Shown here: positions 11,401 to 23,200 of the stretch, in pieces
How positions within the stretch are numbered: position 1 is the stretch's first letter
Layout: every line of letters starts with the position of its first letter
Assembly (NCBI GenBank): GCA_019722365.1
Contig: JADFUC010001357.1
Location: forward strand, 682,001-746,000
DNA from: Lithospermum erythrorhizon
Lineage: Eukaryota > Streptophyta > Magnoliopsida > Boraginales > Boraginaceae
DNA: 64,000 nucleotides
Direction: 5' to 3'
Position numbers and translations under genes: made by a program
Notes under the pieces: model-generated
Databases searched by the model: none
Seen by the model: the letters and a program-made list of their open reading frames with translations, nothing else
Told to the model about the DNA's origin: nothing

Positions 11401-13814
11401 TGCTCAATTTTACTGGATGATCATGAGATTTCTGCCATTAGATTTAGGCCTAGATCACCACATTCTTATACATTGGCATTACATCAAGAAGTTGCAACAA
11501 GTGCAAATGTCATAAGATTCTTTTCAGGTACAACAGAGACCAAGCATTGTTTTCATCTAAGCAATTGTTTCACCTTAACCATAATTGTTTCAAGAGGAAA
11601 TTTTGTACCAGTACAAAATACTTAACATTCCTCAAGTTGTGATCATCACACTATCACAGTCAAGATGACAATTACAATATACAGATAATATTTTGATGAT
11701 GTTTTATGAGAAAGAAAGTTTAAGATCCTTACTTGTCTTTATTAAGCATGAAGGCAATGCGGGTAGTATTGATGTGGAAAGCAGGAAAATCTTCCAAATG
11801 TTGAAATATGGCATAAGAGTAGAATCCTGATGAGTCACGAAGCATTACATACCTAACATTCAGCATTCTCATTTTTGTTACCAATCCACTTCGACATAAG
11901 TGGTAACTTCGATTAAAATTTAAATCAGATAATGAAAGCACCTTTTGTCAATGTACAAGGGGGCCTGTTCACCCTCTACTGAAGGATCCCACGTCCTTGT
12001 GAACGAAAGTTCCATTTGTTTCTCACTATCCACAACCACCCTTAAACTTGTTCCTTTAATCCTGCATTGAGTGAAGTTCTCTTCATATCATAGCCTAAGC
12101 AATCTAAAAAGTCATTGGTAGTCAAATCCTATTGATGAAATAGAGCAGAGAAAGAATGTGTGTTACACATAATATCATTCACCATAGCAGAGAGTTAGCA
12201 TCTACTTTGTTAATGAGGGGCTTTTACTATTGCTAAGATTGATTAAGTTCCATCTTCTAGGGTAAACTAACCTCTAACTGATATCATTGTTTGTATATAT
12301 GAAATGTGAATTACATGTGAGTATATATGTGCAGGGTAGAGTAAGAAACCTTACGTATCAAACTTTCCCCTGGTTCCTGAACTTCCAGCCTCACTCCAGT
12401 TGAGGTCCCAAAACCTGCTTATACCTTGAATATGAGTAGTTATTTCATGGTTCTTCGTGAACACGAAACAACAGTAAGTAGACTCTTAAGCAATCAATGG
12501 ATAATAAATAACACAAGAAATGTTGGCCATCCATCTTTACAGCATTTTCTTGCACCTCACTGTCCTCACATTGTCCCTAAGTCCCTAACTACTTGATTGA
12601 GCAAGTGCCAACTATTTTATGTGACAAGCCAAATCTCATCTCCAAGGAACTTTCAAATTCAACAATGTTATGCTGGCCACTGAGTGAAGCTCACATTCCA
12701 TTTCGTTAGACTTGAAAGCCACTAGCAATAATGAGTGTAATATAGGGCCCCTTAAGAAATTTTAGGAGAACATCCCAGCTGCTCACTTGTAGAGAGCTTA
12801 GAGTTTTCATACAGCCATTTCGTATTTCACTATTTTCAAACATAACATATAACCCTAAGAAGCTTCACATCCGTCTTCTGTCCAATTCATATCAGATCTT
12901 CATGCAAACAATTCCATTTAGTTACTTATTATTACCATTTACTATTATGCTTTTCGGCTACGTGATCTACTCACCGATTAGCTAAACACTTCAGCTATGC
13001 TATTTCAAAGAGGAATTTTTTAGATGATAAACATTAAAAGAAAAGAGTGCAGCAGAGAAACACTTCCATACCCTCCATTTAAACTTTCATTATGAACTTC
13101 TAGCAAATTATCAATCCCTCCATAACTTATTCCCAAGATAATGCCCTCAGGATTTGACAATGTTAACTGAACTATTCCATTATCCATCACCACCTGCACA
13201 AATCGCATGCTTAGAGAAAAATAATTAATTGATTCCAGAATCTGACAATGTATTAGACTAATTCAGTAGTTTATGGAGTATAAGAGGTTAAACTTTCAGG
13301 AATTTTTCTAGATATGAAAATCTGACTTCTCATTTTCTACTCAGCTTGGCTTTTCATGACCAACAAGAAGAAAACCAAAATAAATCTTGAATTGATACTT
13401 CCATATTACATCATAAAGATGTCAACTTTACCAAATTTCCAATGTCGAATAGAACAAAAATAAACGAACGTATTTTTAATGTACTTTACTATTAACATAT
13501 TAATTTAATCTTGACGTTGGAAATCAATCTGGACAATCTTTTAGGATGGAGTCATTTTCTAGTCACCCTGCATTTCCATGCTCAACAAGAAGAAACCCCC
13601 AGTAATTCTTGAATTGTTAAACCCCTAGTACAGCATAAACATGTCAAGCTTACTACGTAATTTTTTGACTTCCCAATAGCATAAAAATGTCAACTCTACT
13701 AAATTTTTCAATGCACAATAGCATAAAACTAACAAAAAAATATTAATCAAATGCATATATATTTCTTACATAATTTTCTTGCTTAAGCAGCTGAATTCTA
13801 GCACCAGAAGACAT
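8497..13814 (-). CDS. Rhamnogalacturonan (rhamnogalacturonate) lyase, polysaccharide lyase family 4, copy 2
   Basis: There are 15 exons: 8497-8739, 8862-8988, 9240-9356, 9673-9829, 9902-10043, 10147-10237, 10323-10429, 10549-10704, 10874-11044, 11151-11292, 11733-11852, 11942-12061, 12355-12414, 13072-13193, 13770-13814. The CDS is 1920 nt (639 aa). Every exon matches copy 1 in order and phase, and lengths differ only by multiples of three, which supports both models. The start is MSSGARIQLLKQENY then VVMDNGIVQLTLSNPEG. The core holds GFWQITPSNEFRTGGPFKQD and GEDLLLKFEAREAWKKVYGP. The fn3-like domain has GYQFWTTTDKFGYFDISNIR. The C-terminal domain has PRDGPTLWEIGIPDRSAAEF and RQYGLWERYTDLYPDEDLVY and ends in IMYDYIRFEGPCSYS. 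As in copy 1, no signal peptide is obvious, although the substrate is in the cell wall. The introns are longer than in copy 1. The protein has no stop or frameshift, so the gene is probably functional. Confidence 0.95.
9187..9245 (+). repeat. SINE-like relic, copy 4, touching a splice donor of lyase 2
   Basis: The stretch TAAGGGGGGGCTATCC...CCTTATAGGGGAGGGGTGTCACC is similar in layout to copy 2 (GGGGGGTCGGATAG...AGGGAGGCTGTTACC). It ends right at the donor (CAG|GTGACACC on the minus strand) of exon 9240-9356. The match is short and the family call is weak. Confidence 0.35.
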
Positions 13815-15488
13815 CTCAGGTGAGTCTTGAAGCTCTTCAACAGCAAAACAACACTTGAGCAATTTTATCAAAAGGGATACAAAATGCCCTTTTGTTTTAC
13901 CTTGTGCAAACATGATGCTTTGAAATGCTTTAGCAGAATTATATATTGCTCTTGCTTGAAGAGTAAAAAATGCCCATCTAACTAATAAATCTCACCTTTA
14001 ACGTGAAGCAACTCACTGTTTCAACATACTCAAAAAAGAAAATGTCCTTTTTTTATCTTTTGTCTTTTGGAATGTATCGTGTATGAATTCACGAGTGAAA
14101 AATATAACATTTAGGTTTGTTTGGTGTTTGTAATGAAAATCATCCATAAAGTGTACTTCACTTTTAGTGATAAAGTTATAATCATCATGCAGAGTACGGA
14201 GTAATAATACAAATGACCCTTCGACCATTCAGTCATCAAATAACATCTACTTTAAGCGAACAATCCTAAGAGAACGTTATTTGTGATATCAAATTTACTC
14301 TCATTCTTTCCATATCATTTTATTCTATTTCACAACGAATTTCTAAAAATTCATATTATTTTAAATACAATTAATAAAAATTGTGTAAAAATTCAAATTT
14401 TTTTTCAAAGGCCCAAATAGCAACCTAAATACCTCTATTTATGTATCCTTTAAAATAAAAATAATGATATATTTTATTTATTTTTATTTTGCTTAATTAT
14501 TGTACAAAAAATAAATTTAAAAAAAGAAGATGGAAAAAAATAAAAGTTGTTCAACCAACCGGCCGGCCAAAGTGGCCCTTCGCATCAAATTTTTAATCCT
14601 GACCCACAAAGTCAAGTTAAATTGGACACTCAATCGGATTCCCTACCGCGCTGAAATCTAACCATTTCGATTAATCTTTTATTTCGATCATCTAATGCAT
14701 ATGATCTTATTATATCGCAAATTACAAATACGTATATATTGGGGTGATACAAATAAATAATACATAATTTTTTAACTAAAAAATTAATAAATGCTTACAA
14801 ATAAAGTAAAATATGTGTCTAAAGAAGGATTAAACTAAATACTATAAATAAAGAAAATATACGAAGTTTGCCACCACTCGAATCACGCCACACCATATCA
14901 AGTTAACCCATCTACGCCTGCTTCTATACCAATTAAAAAAAATATCTCAATGAGTGCATCGACAGTCGTCGATACCAATTAAAAAAAATCTTGAAAATTA
15001 TAATGAGTGCATCTAGACATTTAGTTCACTTTTAAACACAAGTACACAACGTATTGATGATCTTGTTCAAATAGTCATTAGTTTTAACTGCTTACTCAAT
15101 AACTAAAGAACAAAATTATTTAGTTATACTGCCAAACAAGGTTTTAAATAGCATTTGTATATGACAACAATTTCAGACCCAAACATAAAATCATAACTTG
15201 GAAACTGGAAAGAAACAGACTTATTCCAGACAATTTAGTTTGCATGCAGACAGCCAAATGACATAGGAACTAGCAAACTAGCCAAATGATTCTGAAATGT
15301 TAACACCAGGCTCAAGCAAGTGTGCAAGAACTGTCAAAACATAGCCAACAATGAAACAAGAAAGGAAAGGAAAGAAAAGCCACAAACAATAAACTTGAGT
15401 CTAGTTGCGCGTTCCACAGAAGGAACCCCGATGGCAACTTTATTTAATTACAATAACAACGATGACACAAGGTTTACTTCAGAACGCC
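13815..15488. other. Intergenic: lyase 2 upstream region and 3' side of the next gene
   Basis: Bases 13815-13960 are probably the leader and proximal promoter of lyase 2. Bases 14300-14560 and 14700-15060 are strongly AT-rich, with poly-A and poly-T runs. From about 15150 toward 15488 the base use becomes more mixed, as expected for the 3' UTR of the minus-strand gene that follows. I see no further gene. Confidence 0.5.
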
Positions 15489-17067
15489 TCAGGTAGCCTC
15501 AGTGACTGGGAAATGGAACTGTGACACTGATTTCTTAAGAAAGCTACTCCCACAAAATGCATCGGCGCTTCCAACCCCAAAGTCTGCCATGCTAGCAAAA
15601 GACTTGGGCGGGGCCTGTGGGAAATCATCAATGAGAGCCTTGTAACACCTGCTAGAACCCCCAACTTTCCGATCATGCTTCTTGTCTTTGCTCCTGGTGC
15701 TGCTTCCACGTGAAGACTTTCCTCCCCCCTTTTGCTTGCTCCTTCCGTTCTTCTTGCCATCACTCCTGTGGCGTTGACTCTTATTAGTTGGCACATGTGA
15801 CACTGCAGTTGGAACTGGATCATACACATCCGGAGACCATGTCACTGACAGCTTTCGAGGGGGATTCCCCAGCTTCTCACGACTGCCTTTAATTGCAGGC
15901 ACAAGCTTCAAAGTACTCTGTGAGAACATAATGAAAAGAATCGAAACAGAAAAGGGGAAGTGTTAAAAGATATCCACGCCGTACGGTTTTGGGACTCCCC
16001 ATCTCCTGCATGAGCAACCTCCTAAAAGGATCTCAAACGAAGGAAAAAATAGAACAAAAAGAAATCTAGCTACACGGCTCAATCATCACCAAATAGAGAT
16101 AATGCATCGGGTAAACATAAAAAGGCTTAATAACCAGCCACACTATGAATGAGACTAGTGCCAGGGGCTGTGAGGGTGAACTAGACAATTCAAGATTACC
16201 CATCGATTTCTCAGATGTTAGCCAAAGAAAACATAATTTATCATATATGAAGATATGAAGATATCATCTAACCCTCACTGTTAATAAGCACCAAACAAGC
16301 TTTGAAATACAAGTTATATTTGGCATTGTGTGGAAGTGACATGAATGTATGAACATTCCTTCATTATATACTGAAACAGAGTACGAACACCAACAAGAAT
16401 TGTCTTAAGCCCTTCAACAACCAGGGGAGAAGAATCGGAAGTGACAAATATTACTCTAACAGGACACATACCTCAGTCATAAGACCTTTGTAAAAAGGTA
16501 ACTATAGGAAAAACAAGAAAGAACCAGGAGTCAAAACAGTATGGGGAAACAAAAAGGAAAACAGAACAGCAAATAAAAGAGAGGAAGAGATTAAAATAAC
16601 CAGTTCCACCACAATAACACCAAACTATAACTTACAGGCAAAGAAGAAGAACGTAGACATGGTCCAAAAGCATTATCTGGAAGAGAACTTTGTGCTGAAG
16701 CTGGACTTGTTTGCTCATTTTCCGTCAAGTTACCGATTCCAGCAGAGATCTTTCCAGAGCATGGAAATGTAGCACTCTTGTCCAAGCTCTTAAAGGAAGC
16801 CTTACTGATTTGCATTCCATAGTGATCGTCGGATTTATCTTCTTTCCCCAAACTAATAGTACCATCCTTTTCAAGAGACGAAATGAGATCACATGTCAGT
16901 TTCTGACTATCATGAAAGTTAAGAGAGTCGTTCATGTATTTAGCAAGATCATCCAAGGTAGCTTGTTCTCTATTGCCACTAGAAGGGTCAGGTGGATCTG
17001 CAGCTGACTCACAAATAAGGCTCGGATCTCCAGAAGTTGATGAATCAGTAGAACCACAGTTGTCCAT
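15489..17067 (-). CDS. Plant protein of unknown function with a 'WSPDVYDP' motif and a basic low-complexity stretch
   Basis: There are two coding exons: 16636-17067, starting ATG at 17067, and 15489-15917, ending TGA. They join in phase 0 (SSLP|STLK), giving 861 nt (286 aa). I do not know its function. The N-terminal half is acidic and serine-rich (MDNCGSTDSSTSGDPS, then LDDLAKYMNDSLNFHDSQK). Next come KLSVTWSPDVYDPVPTAVSH, a Lys/Arg/Gly/Ser-rich tract of about 45 residues (NGRSKQKGGGKSSRGSS and similar) that could be a nuclear signal or nucleic-acid contact, and a tail CYKALIDDFPQAPPKS...FLKKSVSQFHF. I recall the W-x-PDVYDP context from conserved plant hypothetical proteins, but cannot name one. 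There is no membrane segment or signal peptide. The 5' UTR is split by an intron (17090-18344). Some sense-strand ORFs overlap it on the other strand and are not supported. Confidence 0.85.
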
Positions 17068-17248
17068 CAATTAAAAGAACTCAAGTAGACTGCAGATGTG
17101 AAATATTAATCAATTGAAAGAGCAGATAATCAATAATGACTTTGATGTGAACCAAAACAAAAACGGATTACATAGTATTCAGAAAAGGAGAATAAACAGA
17201 TTTACAATCATACAATCTTTAGTTCTCACCTATGCATGGAGAAGAATT

Positions 17249-17953
17249 ACAAAATGAGAATACCAATCCCTTTTGTACATTATGTCCAACGTATGAACAC
17301 TATCTAAAGAACTTACACAATAAGATACCTTACCAATAAATTTTATCACTTTTTATCACTATATGCATAATAAAGTATTTCATATAACTTTTAGGTCAGT
17401 AACAACTAACACGGCATACTTAGCATGTATTTACCAGACACCACAATTCATCGTTACTCCCTTTTCTTGTTCATGATATGGTAACCAACTCCAAGCAATG
17501 ATCCCGCTACCTCAACTATAATTCTACATTACCCTAACCACTACACCACACGCCCAACCAAGCAATTCATTATTTCACTACCAATAATCAAGTTTCTACA
17601 AAATCAAAATACCAATCTCTTTTAAGCATTATGTCACTAACATGAACAACTTGTTATGAACTTCCACAATAAGATAGCTTTACCAATAAATTTTATGACT
17701 TTTAACGATATATGGAAAAAATGATCAAGTATTTCATATAACTTTTAGGTCAGTAACAACTAACAAGGCATACTTCCCATGTATTTACCAGACACCACAA
17801 TACATCATTCATTTTCTTAACTTTTTCATATTACAGTAACCAACTCTAAGGAGACTCAATCCCTTAGCATCAACAATGACTCTACACTACCCTAACACTA
17901 CACCACATGTCCAGTTGGACAATTCATTATTTCACTACCAATAATCAAGTTTC
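17249..17953. repeat. Tandem duplication, two copies of about 350 bp
   Basis: Unit 1 (17249-17597) and unit 2 (17598-17953) share long blocks in the same order, for example AAGTATTTCATATAACTTTT, GTATTTACCAGACACCACAA and TTCATTATTTCACTACCAAT. By eye they are roughly 80-85% identical. The duplication lies wholly in the inferred 5' UTR intron. Confidence 0.85.
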
Positions 17954-17982
17954 AAACAGCAAAAAAGCCATAACAAAGAAAG

Positions 17983-18010
17983 ATCCCTCCATCTCAAAAT
18001 GATTGCCTAG
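17983..18010. repeat. Possible Stowaway-type MITE end
   Basis: TCCCTCCATCTCAAAATG is close to the Stowaway terminal consensus CTCCCTCCGTCCC. It lies just after the 350-bp tandem repeat. The matching inverted end was not found with certainty. Confidence 0.3.
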
Positions 18011-18438
18011 TTTTGAATTTCGATAGTTTGACTTTTTAAAAGAAAAATTGAACTAAATATGTCTGTATATGTTGTGTAATATACACATATCAAAAACATT
18101 ATCTTTAACATACTTCGCCATTAACATTATAATTTTGATCCAAATCAAATTGCATATATAAAAGACAACAAAACGCTGTTTAATTTGACACAACTGTGAA
18201 AACCAAACCAGACAAATCTCTCGGTGAATTGAGGGCAGAAGAAACAACACAATAATAAAACGATCAATTAAAAACGAATATGATATAATAAAACGACCAA
18301 GTAAAAATCGAATAAATATACAAATCGGTAGAAGTATTTCTCACCTAGTGCGGATCAACCAGCTGAACCCAACAAGCCAATCCTCCATATTATGACAACA
18401 ATTCACCAAATCTACTCAATATATGTCACCAAAATCAA

Positions 18439-18583
18439 CCCTTTAGCTAGAAAAAACAACCGAATTCGACAATACGAAGATTCAACAGAACCAAAATAGG
18501 ACTAAAAATCAACCCTTTATAGAAAAAACACCAAAATTCGTCAATACGAAGATTCAACAGAACCCAAATAGGACTAAAATGAA
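18439..18583. repeat. Tandem duplication, two copies of about 72 bp
   Basis: CAACCCTTTAGCTAGAAAAA at 18439 and CAACCCTTTATAGAAAAAAC at 18511 start two units that share AATACGAAGATTCAACAGAA and AATAGGACTAAAA. The repeat lies in the upstream or leader region of the unknown-function gene, just above its 5' UTR donor. Confidence 0.8.
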
Positions 18584-20272
18584 CTCCTTAGCTAATCTGA
18601 CAATATTTGATTCAATCAAACCAATAAGCTAAATTAAATACGATGAATAAGATTATTCATCAAAACCCTGAAACAATTAATTAATCTTAATGAAAACCTT
18701 GATGAATTATAACGAAATGTAATTAAACGTTAACTAAGATTACCACGTCGATCACACTTTTCGAGACGCTTCATACGATTATGCGAAAAAGAGCCGCCAT
18801 ATGAAAAGGACACGTGGAGGACACCTGAGGATGAAGGCACCGAATGCATTTTCTAGCTCCGATGCTCTTCAATTTTCAATAAAATTAATAAAGACTCGAT
18901 TTTGACTCTCAATTTATCGATCTGTGTAAACCCTAACAAGAAATTGATTTGGGAAAACTGATGATTGATCAATAAATACAATAAAGATGGGATTTTGAGA
19001 GTGAATTTATCGATCTGGGTAAATAAACCCTAGAAACAAATTGATTTTTGGGAAATTGGACAATTAATTTGGGACAAAAGATGAAGGATCTATTCATTGG
19101 GGATGTGTGGGAATATATTGGAGAGGGAGAGTTGACTAGCTCAGCATATACACGTGGATGTATTTTCATCTATCTTATTTTCGTATTTTTTATTGTCACA
19201 AATTAATTATCCAAATTAATTTGGGACAAAAGATGAAGGATGGATTGATGTGTCTCGGCTCTCGAATACGGCTATAAGACGAATAAGAGGTAGTCCCACC
19301 CTTGGTACTCATGCTACCTTCCAAATTAATCAAAAAAAGAAAGAAAATAAACGTCAATACTATCTACTACTTCTTTCAAACAGGTTTTATAATAAGAACG
19401 AATCATTTCAATATTCCATTATATTTACACCTGAATATAAAATCTTCTTCAACTTCGAAACTCTCAAGGACATGTATCAAACCATGGATACATATATTGG
19501 GAGTTATTATCCAGACTTAATCCATAATTGAGTTTGGCACATTACACTGCACGAAAATTCATGTTAACATTGTTACAAAACAAAACATAGTAGATTCTTT
19601 GAATTACTAGTGTAATAAATTAACATAAAACACAACCTCGGCTGGTCTGGGCAGATCAACAGTAAAGTCTGTTTCACAATTCTGCATAGTAAAATACGAC
19701 TAGTATTCATTTCATTGGTTACTCGACCAGAAACCAATTATTTTATCGTTCAACTTATAATTGGTAGAGTAGATAGTACAGTATTGTATGTGCATTTTTA
19801 AAACCCAACTACCTTGTAGTTTTGAACATTTTTGAGGTGCAAAATTGAAAATTGACAAGGTAACCGACTACTTCTTCTCCAAACTTGACAATTTTTTAGA
19901 GATGGAGGGAGTAATAAACATAAAGTATCAGAGACTAGGAGTTCATAAGTTTCAATAGAGTAGAAGTATACTTATGTATCCCCATATGAACTATCACATT
20001 CACTCAGAGAGTATAAATGTTTAAAACTAACATACAACACACCAAGTTAGATAATCGAATTGGCCTAAATAGCCTACCTCCCCTCGATCTCGATGCTAAA
20101 GGCTCGAATTTCAATGAGTGGCAGAAATGAATTAATGTAATATTAACTATAAAAAGAAAGATACACCACATACAAACAAACATCTCAAAACTAAGGGAAT
20201 AACAAAATTGTGTTCTAGAATAATAGCAGTACCTATCAATTGACAATGGATAATATTTGACATATGCGACTG
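18584..20272. other. Intergenic region upstream of the unknown gene and downstream of the LRR gene
   Basis: The region 18720-18860 is locally richer in CG and may contain the transcription start and promoter of the minus-strand gene at 15489-17067. The repeated phrase AATTTATCGATCTG...AAACCCTA occurs at about 18912 and 19007, and AATTTGGGACAAAAGATGAAGGAT at about 19067 and 19221, so there is local duplication. TAGAGATGGAGGGAGTAA at 19888-19905 resembles an outward Stowaway MITE end. Two overlapping ORFs at 19250-19531 have no recognisable content. I see no gene. Confidence 0.45.
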
Positions 20273-23200
20273 CTAAGGTTCATCGTCATAAGGTGCATTT
20301 AAGGGCGGTGATGAGTCGTATTTCACGACTAGCTTCCCCTTGATATGAAACTCAGGGAGCACAGACATTCCGCCAAAATTATGACCCGTCAAGTCCAGAT
20401 GCTGCAGATTTCCTGATAAAAAAGAAATACAAACAATATTACCAGGAAACAGTCCGGGTGAACAGACATTGGTAGCACCAAAAGGCTGCACCTTGTTCAG
20501 TCATAACAATGATTCGGGTAGAAGTGAAGAACAACTGCCTCCTAGGACTGATTCAAATTTTCAAAATGAAGAATAAACTACCTTGAACACTTTTCAAGCA
20601 TGATGAAATGACAGGCACTGCTTCCACAGGCATGAAGTTATAACCTGCATCAATTGAGATGAGACTCGGAGCATTTTTAATCAGCTTCGACAAAAACTCC
20701 GCTACTCCAATCCCTCCACGGTTTTTGCTGTAAGATGTTTCAAATTGTCAAGATATTCATATCGCAGGCTAAAGAAAAATTGACAAGATATCTTCAAATG
20801 GTGTGGACCTTATATTTATATGGACAACTTCCAGTGTTTTTTTAATTTCTTCTTTTGCATCAAGAAATCCAGGAGAACCGAGTCCAATGTCCTCGAGGTC
20901 AAGGAACTTGATTCCTGTGCACAATAACCTTCCCAGAGGTGCTCCTACATTTCTGTAAATCAAATAAGTCAAGATTGGAGAACTCACAAATGGAAAATGT
21001 AAGCATCAGCATGGGTGCAAGATCTATCACTTAGACTAACTTTCCAAGGTCATTGCCTCCAATTGACAAGGAATTCAGGGGTTTTATTGTGGTTGAAAGA
21101 ACTCCGAGCAATTGGTTCACTCCAAAGCATGTAAGTTCACAGTTCGCCAACTTCAAATCAACAAGATGAAATTGTTGCTCAGACATCTTGATGAAGAAAA
21201 ACAAGCTCCTGTATAATGGAATTGTCTTTATAGGAAAACTGGAAAATAATAAAATTGTATCTCGATAAATTAAATTACACTAAGAACTCACATGATTCCT
21301 TCATCCTCAATAGGATTATCACTTAAATCAATAGCTTCCAGAATAGGCATGTGAATGAGGGCATATTTAAGGGCATTTGCATCACTTACCTGCAAATTAC
21401 AATTCCTGAAAACAAGAAGCAAGTGGAGAAACTCTTAGTGCAAACTTCACAAAAAGCAAAAGTGCAGTTTAAGGACAAAAAAAGTTGATTTGCTTGAAGT
21501 CTTTGACCAAATGAAATAGTTATCAGCGACTGTATTTGAACAAGCAGTTTCAGTCACATATAGAAGTGTTTGACAGTGTGATTCTGATGTATTTAGATTT
21601 CACTTAAGCACGAGTAAATGCCAAAATGCGTAAAAAAGAACATAAGCGCAAATCTGATAGGACACGATACAATCATACTCTTATTTTGCCTCATTTCAGA
21701 CTTTCAGTTACACACATATCCTAGAGTCCAAGAATTAATAAGCGGTTTAAAGAAGGTAATATCGACCTCTAATACCTTAAGTTGAGAATACGCAAACATT
21801 GCAATGACTTGCCTAACCCAAAAGATGAATCTTCAAAAGATCCACGTATCCACCTCAAATTAGAAAAGCAACCAGAGATCTGCCAATAGGGTAATAGTTT
21901 CTTGGTTACGAATGTCAATATAAATATAATATGAAATTACTAGAGTACACGGCGAACCTACATTGTTATCTGAAAGATCGAGAACAGATACAACTAACGA
22001 AGCATCAATGAGAGCAGAAAAAATGCTTCTTGCAGAGTTGGGTCGAAGTCCAACGTCAACTAACCTCACGTCAACTAACCTCAAAGATGACAGAGACCTA
22101 TTAATAAACACAAAATGTGCATCATAATTTAAAAAAAAAAAATATTCTGATGTCACCTGATGAGAATAAGAAAAACGAGATTACACAAGTAATCCATAAT
22201 CAGTTAAGTTTCAAATTTCACCATATGTGCAACAAATCCTATTTAGAACAAGCAGAGTCGAAGAATTACTTGCACTTAGTGCTCAAGAAACTAAATCATG
22301 ATAACCACCAACCTAAACGAAGTTCCCATTCTTTACTATTTAGCAAATCTGGCATTCTGACTACACACTTCAGATATGATGAGAACATGACCTGAATTTA
22401 TATGCACTATCATAACTTCAAACTTAAATCTGGAATATTAGCAAGTGAATCATAAGGGTTCCTATGAAATTAACTGATACTTGTATGATGAAGACTAATC
22501 ACTACATTTATTTAAGGAGGAAAAAACATAATACAAAAGGCTACATTTTAAGTTGTAAGGTAACTACATTTTGCATATCTCATATATAGTATTAAATAAA
22601 TCATAAAAGGGAAAATCAATATAGCTATTCCGGTAGAGGAAACTTTCATTCATCATTGGATATATTTTTAACACAACCCAGATCAAGAATGTACAAGCAA
22701 AACACTCAGCATACAAAATTGAATAGGAACAATACACGAGCAATCAATGGAAATGTGGAATAGATCCTTGGGGACATTTCTGTGCCATTGCATTACAAAA
22801 TCAATCATGAACAAAGTTAACATGAGAATTCCAGAGTTACTTCTAAATAGACATCCTTTTACAGTTGATGATGACAAACTGCTTGCAATAAGCAAAAAAA
22901 AGATATGCACGGTACCTCCCCGATGATAAAAAAGATGTGAATCCAAGAGGTATGGAAGAATCCTTCTCTAAAATGCTTGATGCGGTGATTGAGAAGTGTT
23001 GAAGTCCGTGTGTTTTTGAGTCAATAAACAATGAATTGCATATTGAATTGACAAATCCGGAAGATAATTTGCAGTGCATAAACTTGATAGATGTTAGTGA
23101 CCCATTAATTTGGAAGAGAAGTTTGCACAATCCCTGCACCTGTGCAACCATTGAAGATGCCAAATGCATCAGCATATAGTCAAATACTACTATTCTTGGC

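Larger units (their letters stand above)
17090..18344 (-). other. 5' UTR intron of the unknown-function gene
   Basis: On the minus strand there is a donor at 18344 (CACTAG|GTGAGAAA) and an acceptor at 17090 (ATCTGCAG|TCTACTTG), 22 bp upstream of the ATG. The sequence between is AT-rich and contains a tandem duplication (17249-17953). The 5' UTR exon would begin at or above 18345. This is inferred from splice signals only. Confidence 0.5.

Noticed and set aside
15479..15829. 116-codon minus ORF overlapping the unknown gene
   Set aside because: It is a shifted frame of the last exon. The frame with WSPDVYDP joins exon 1 in phase and ends properly.
19250..19531. 93- and 72-codon overlapping + ORFs
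   Set aside because: No recognisable motif, AT-rich, two competing frames, no splice-linked neighbours.
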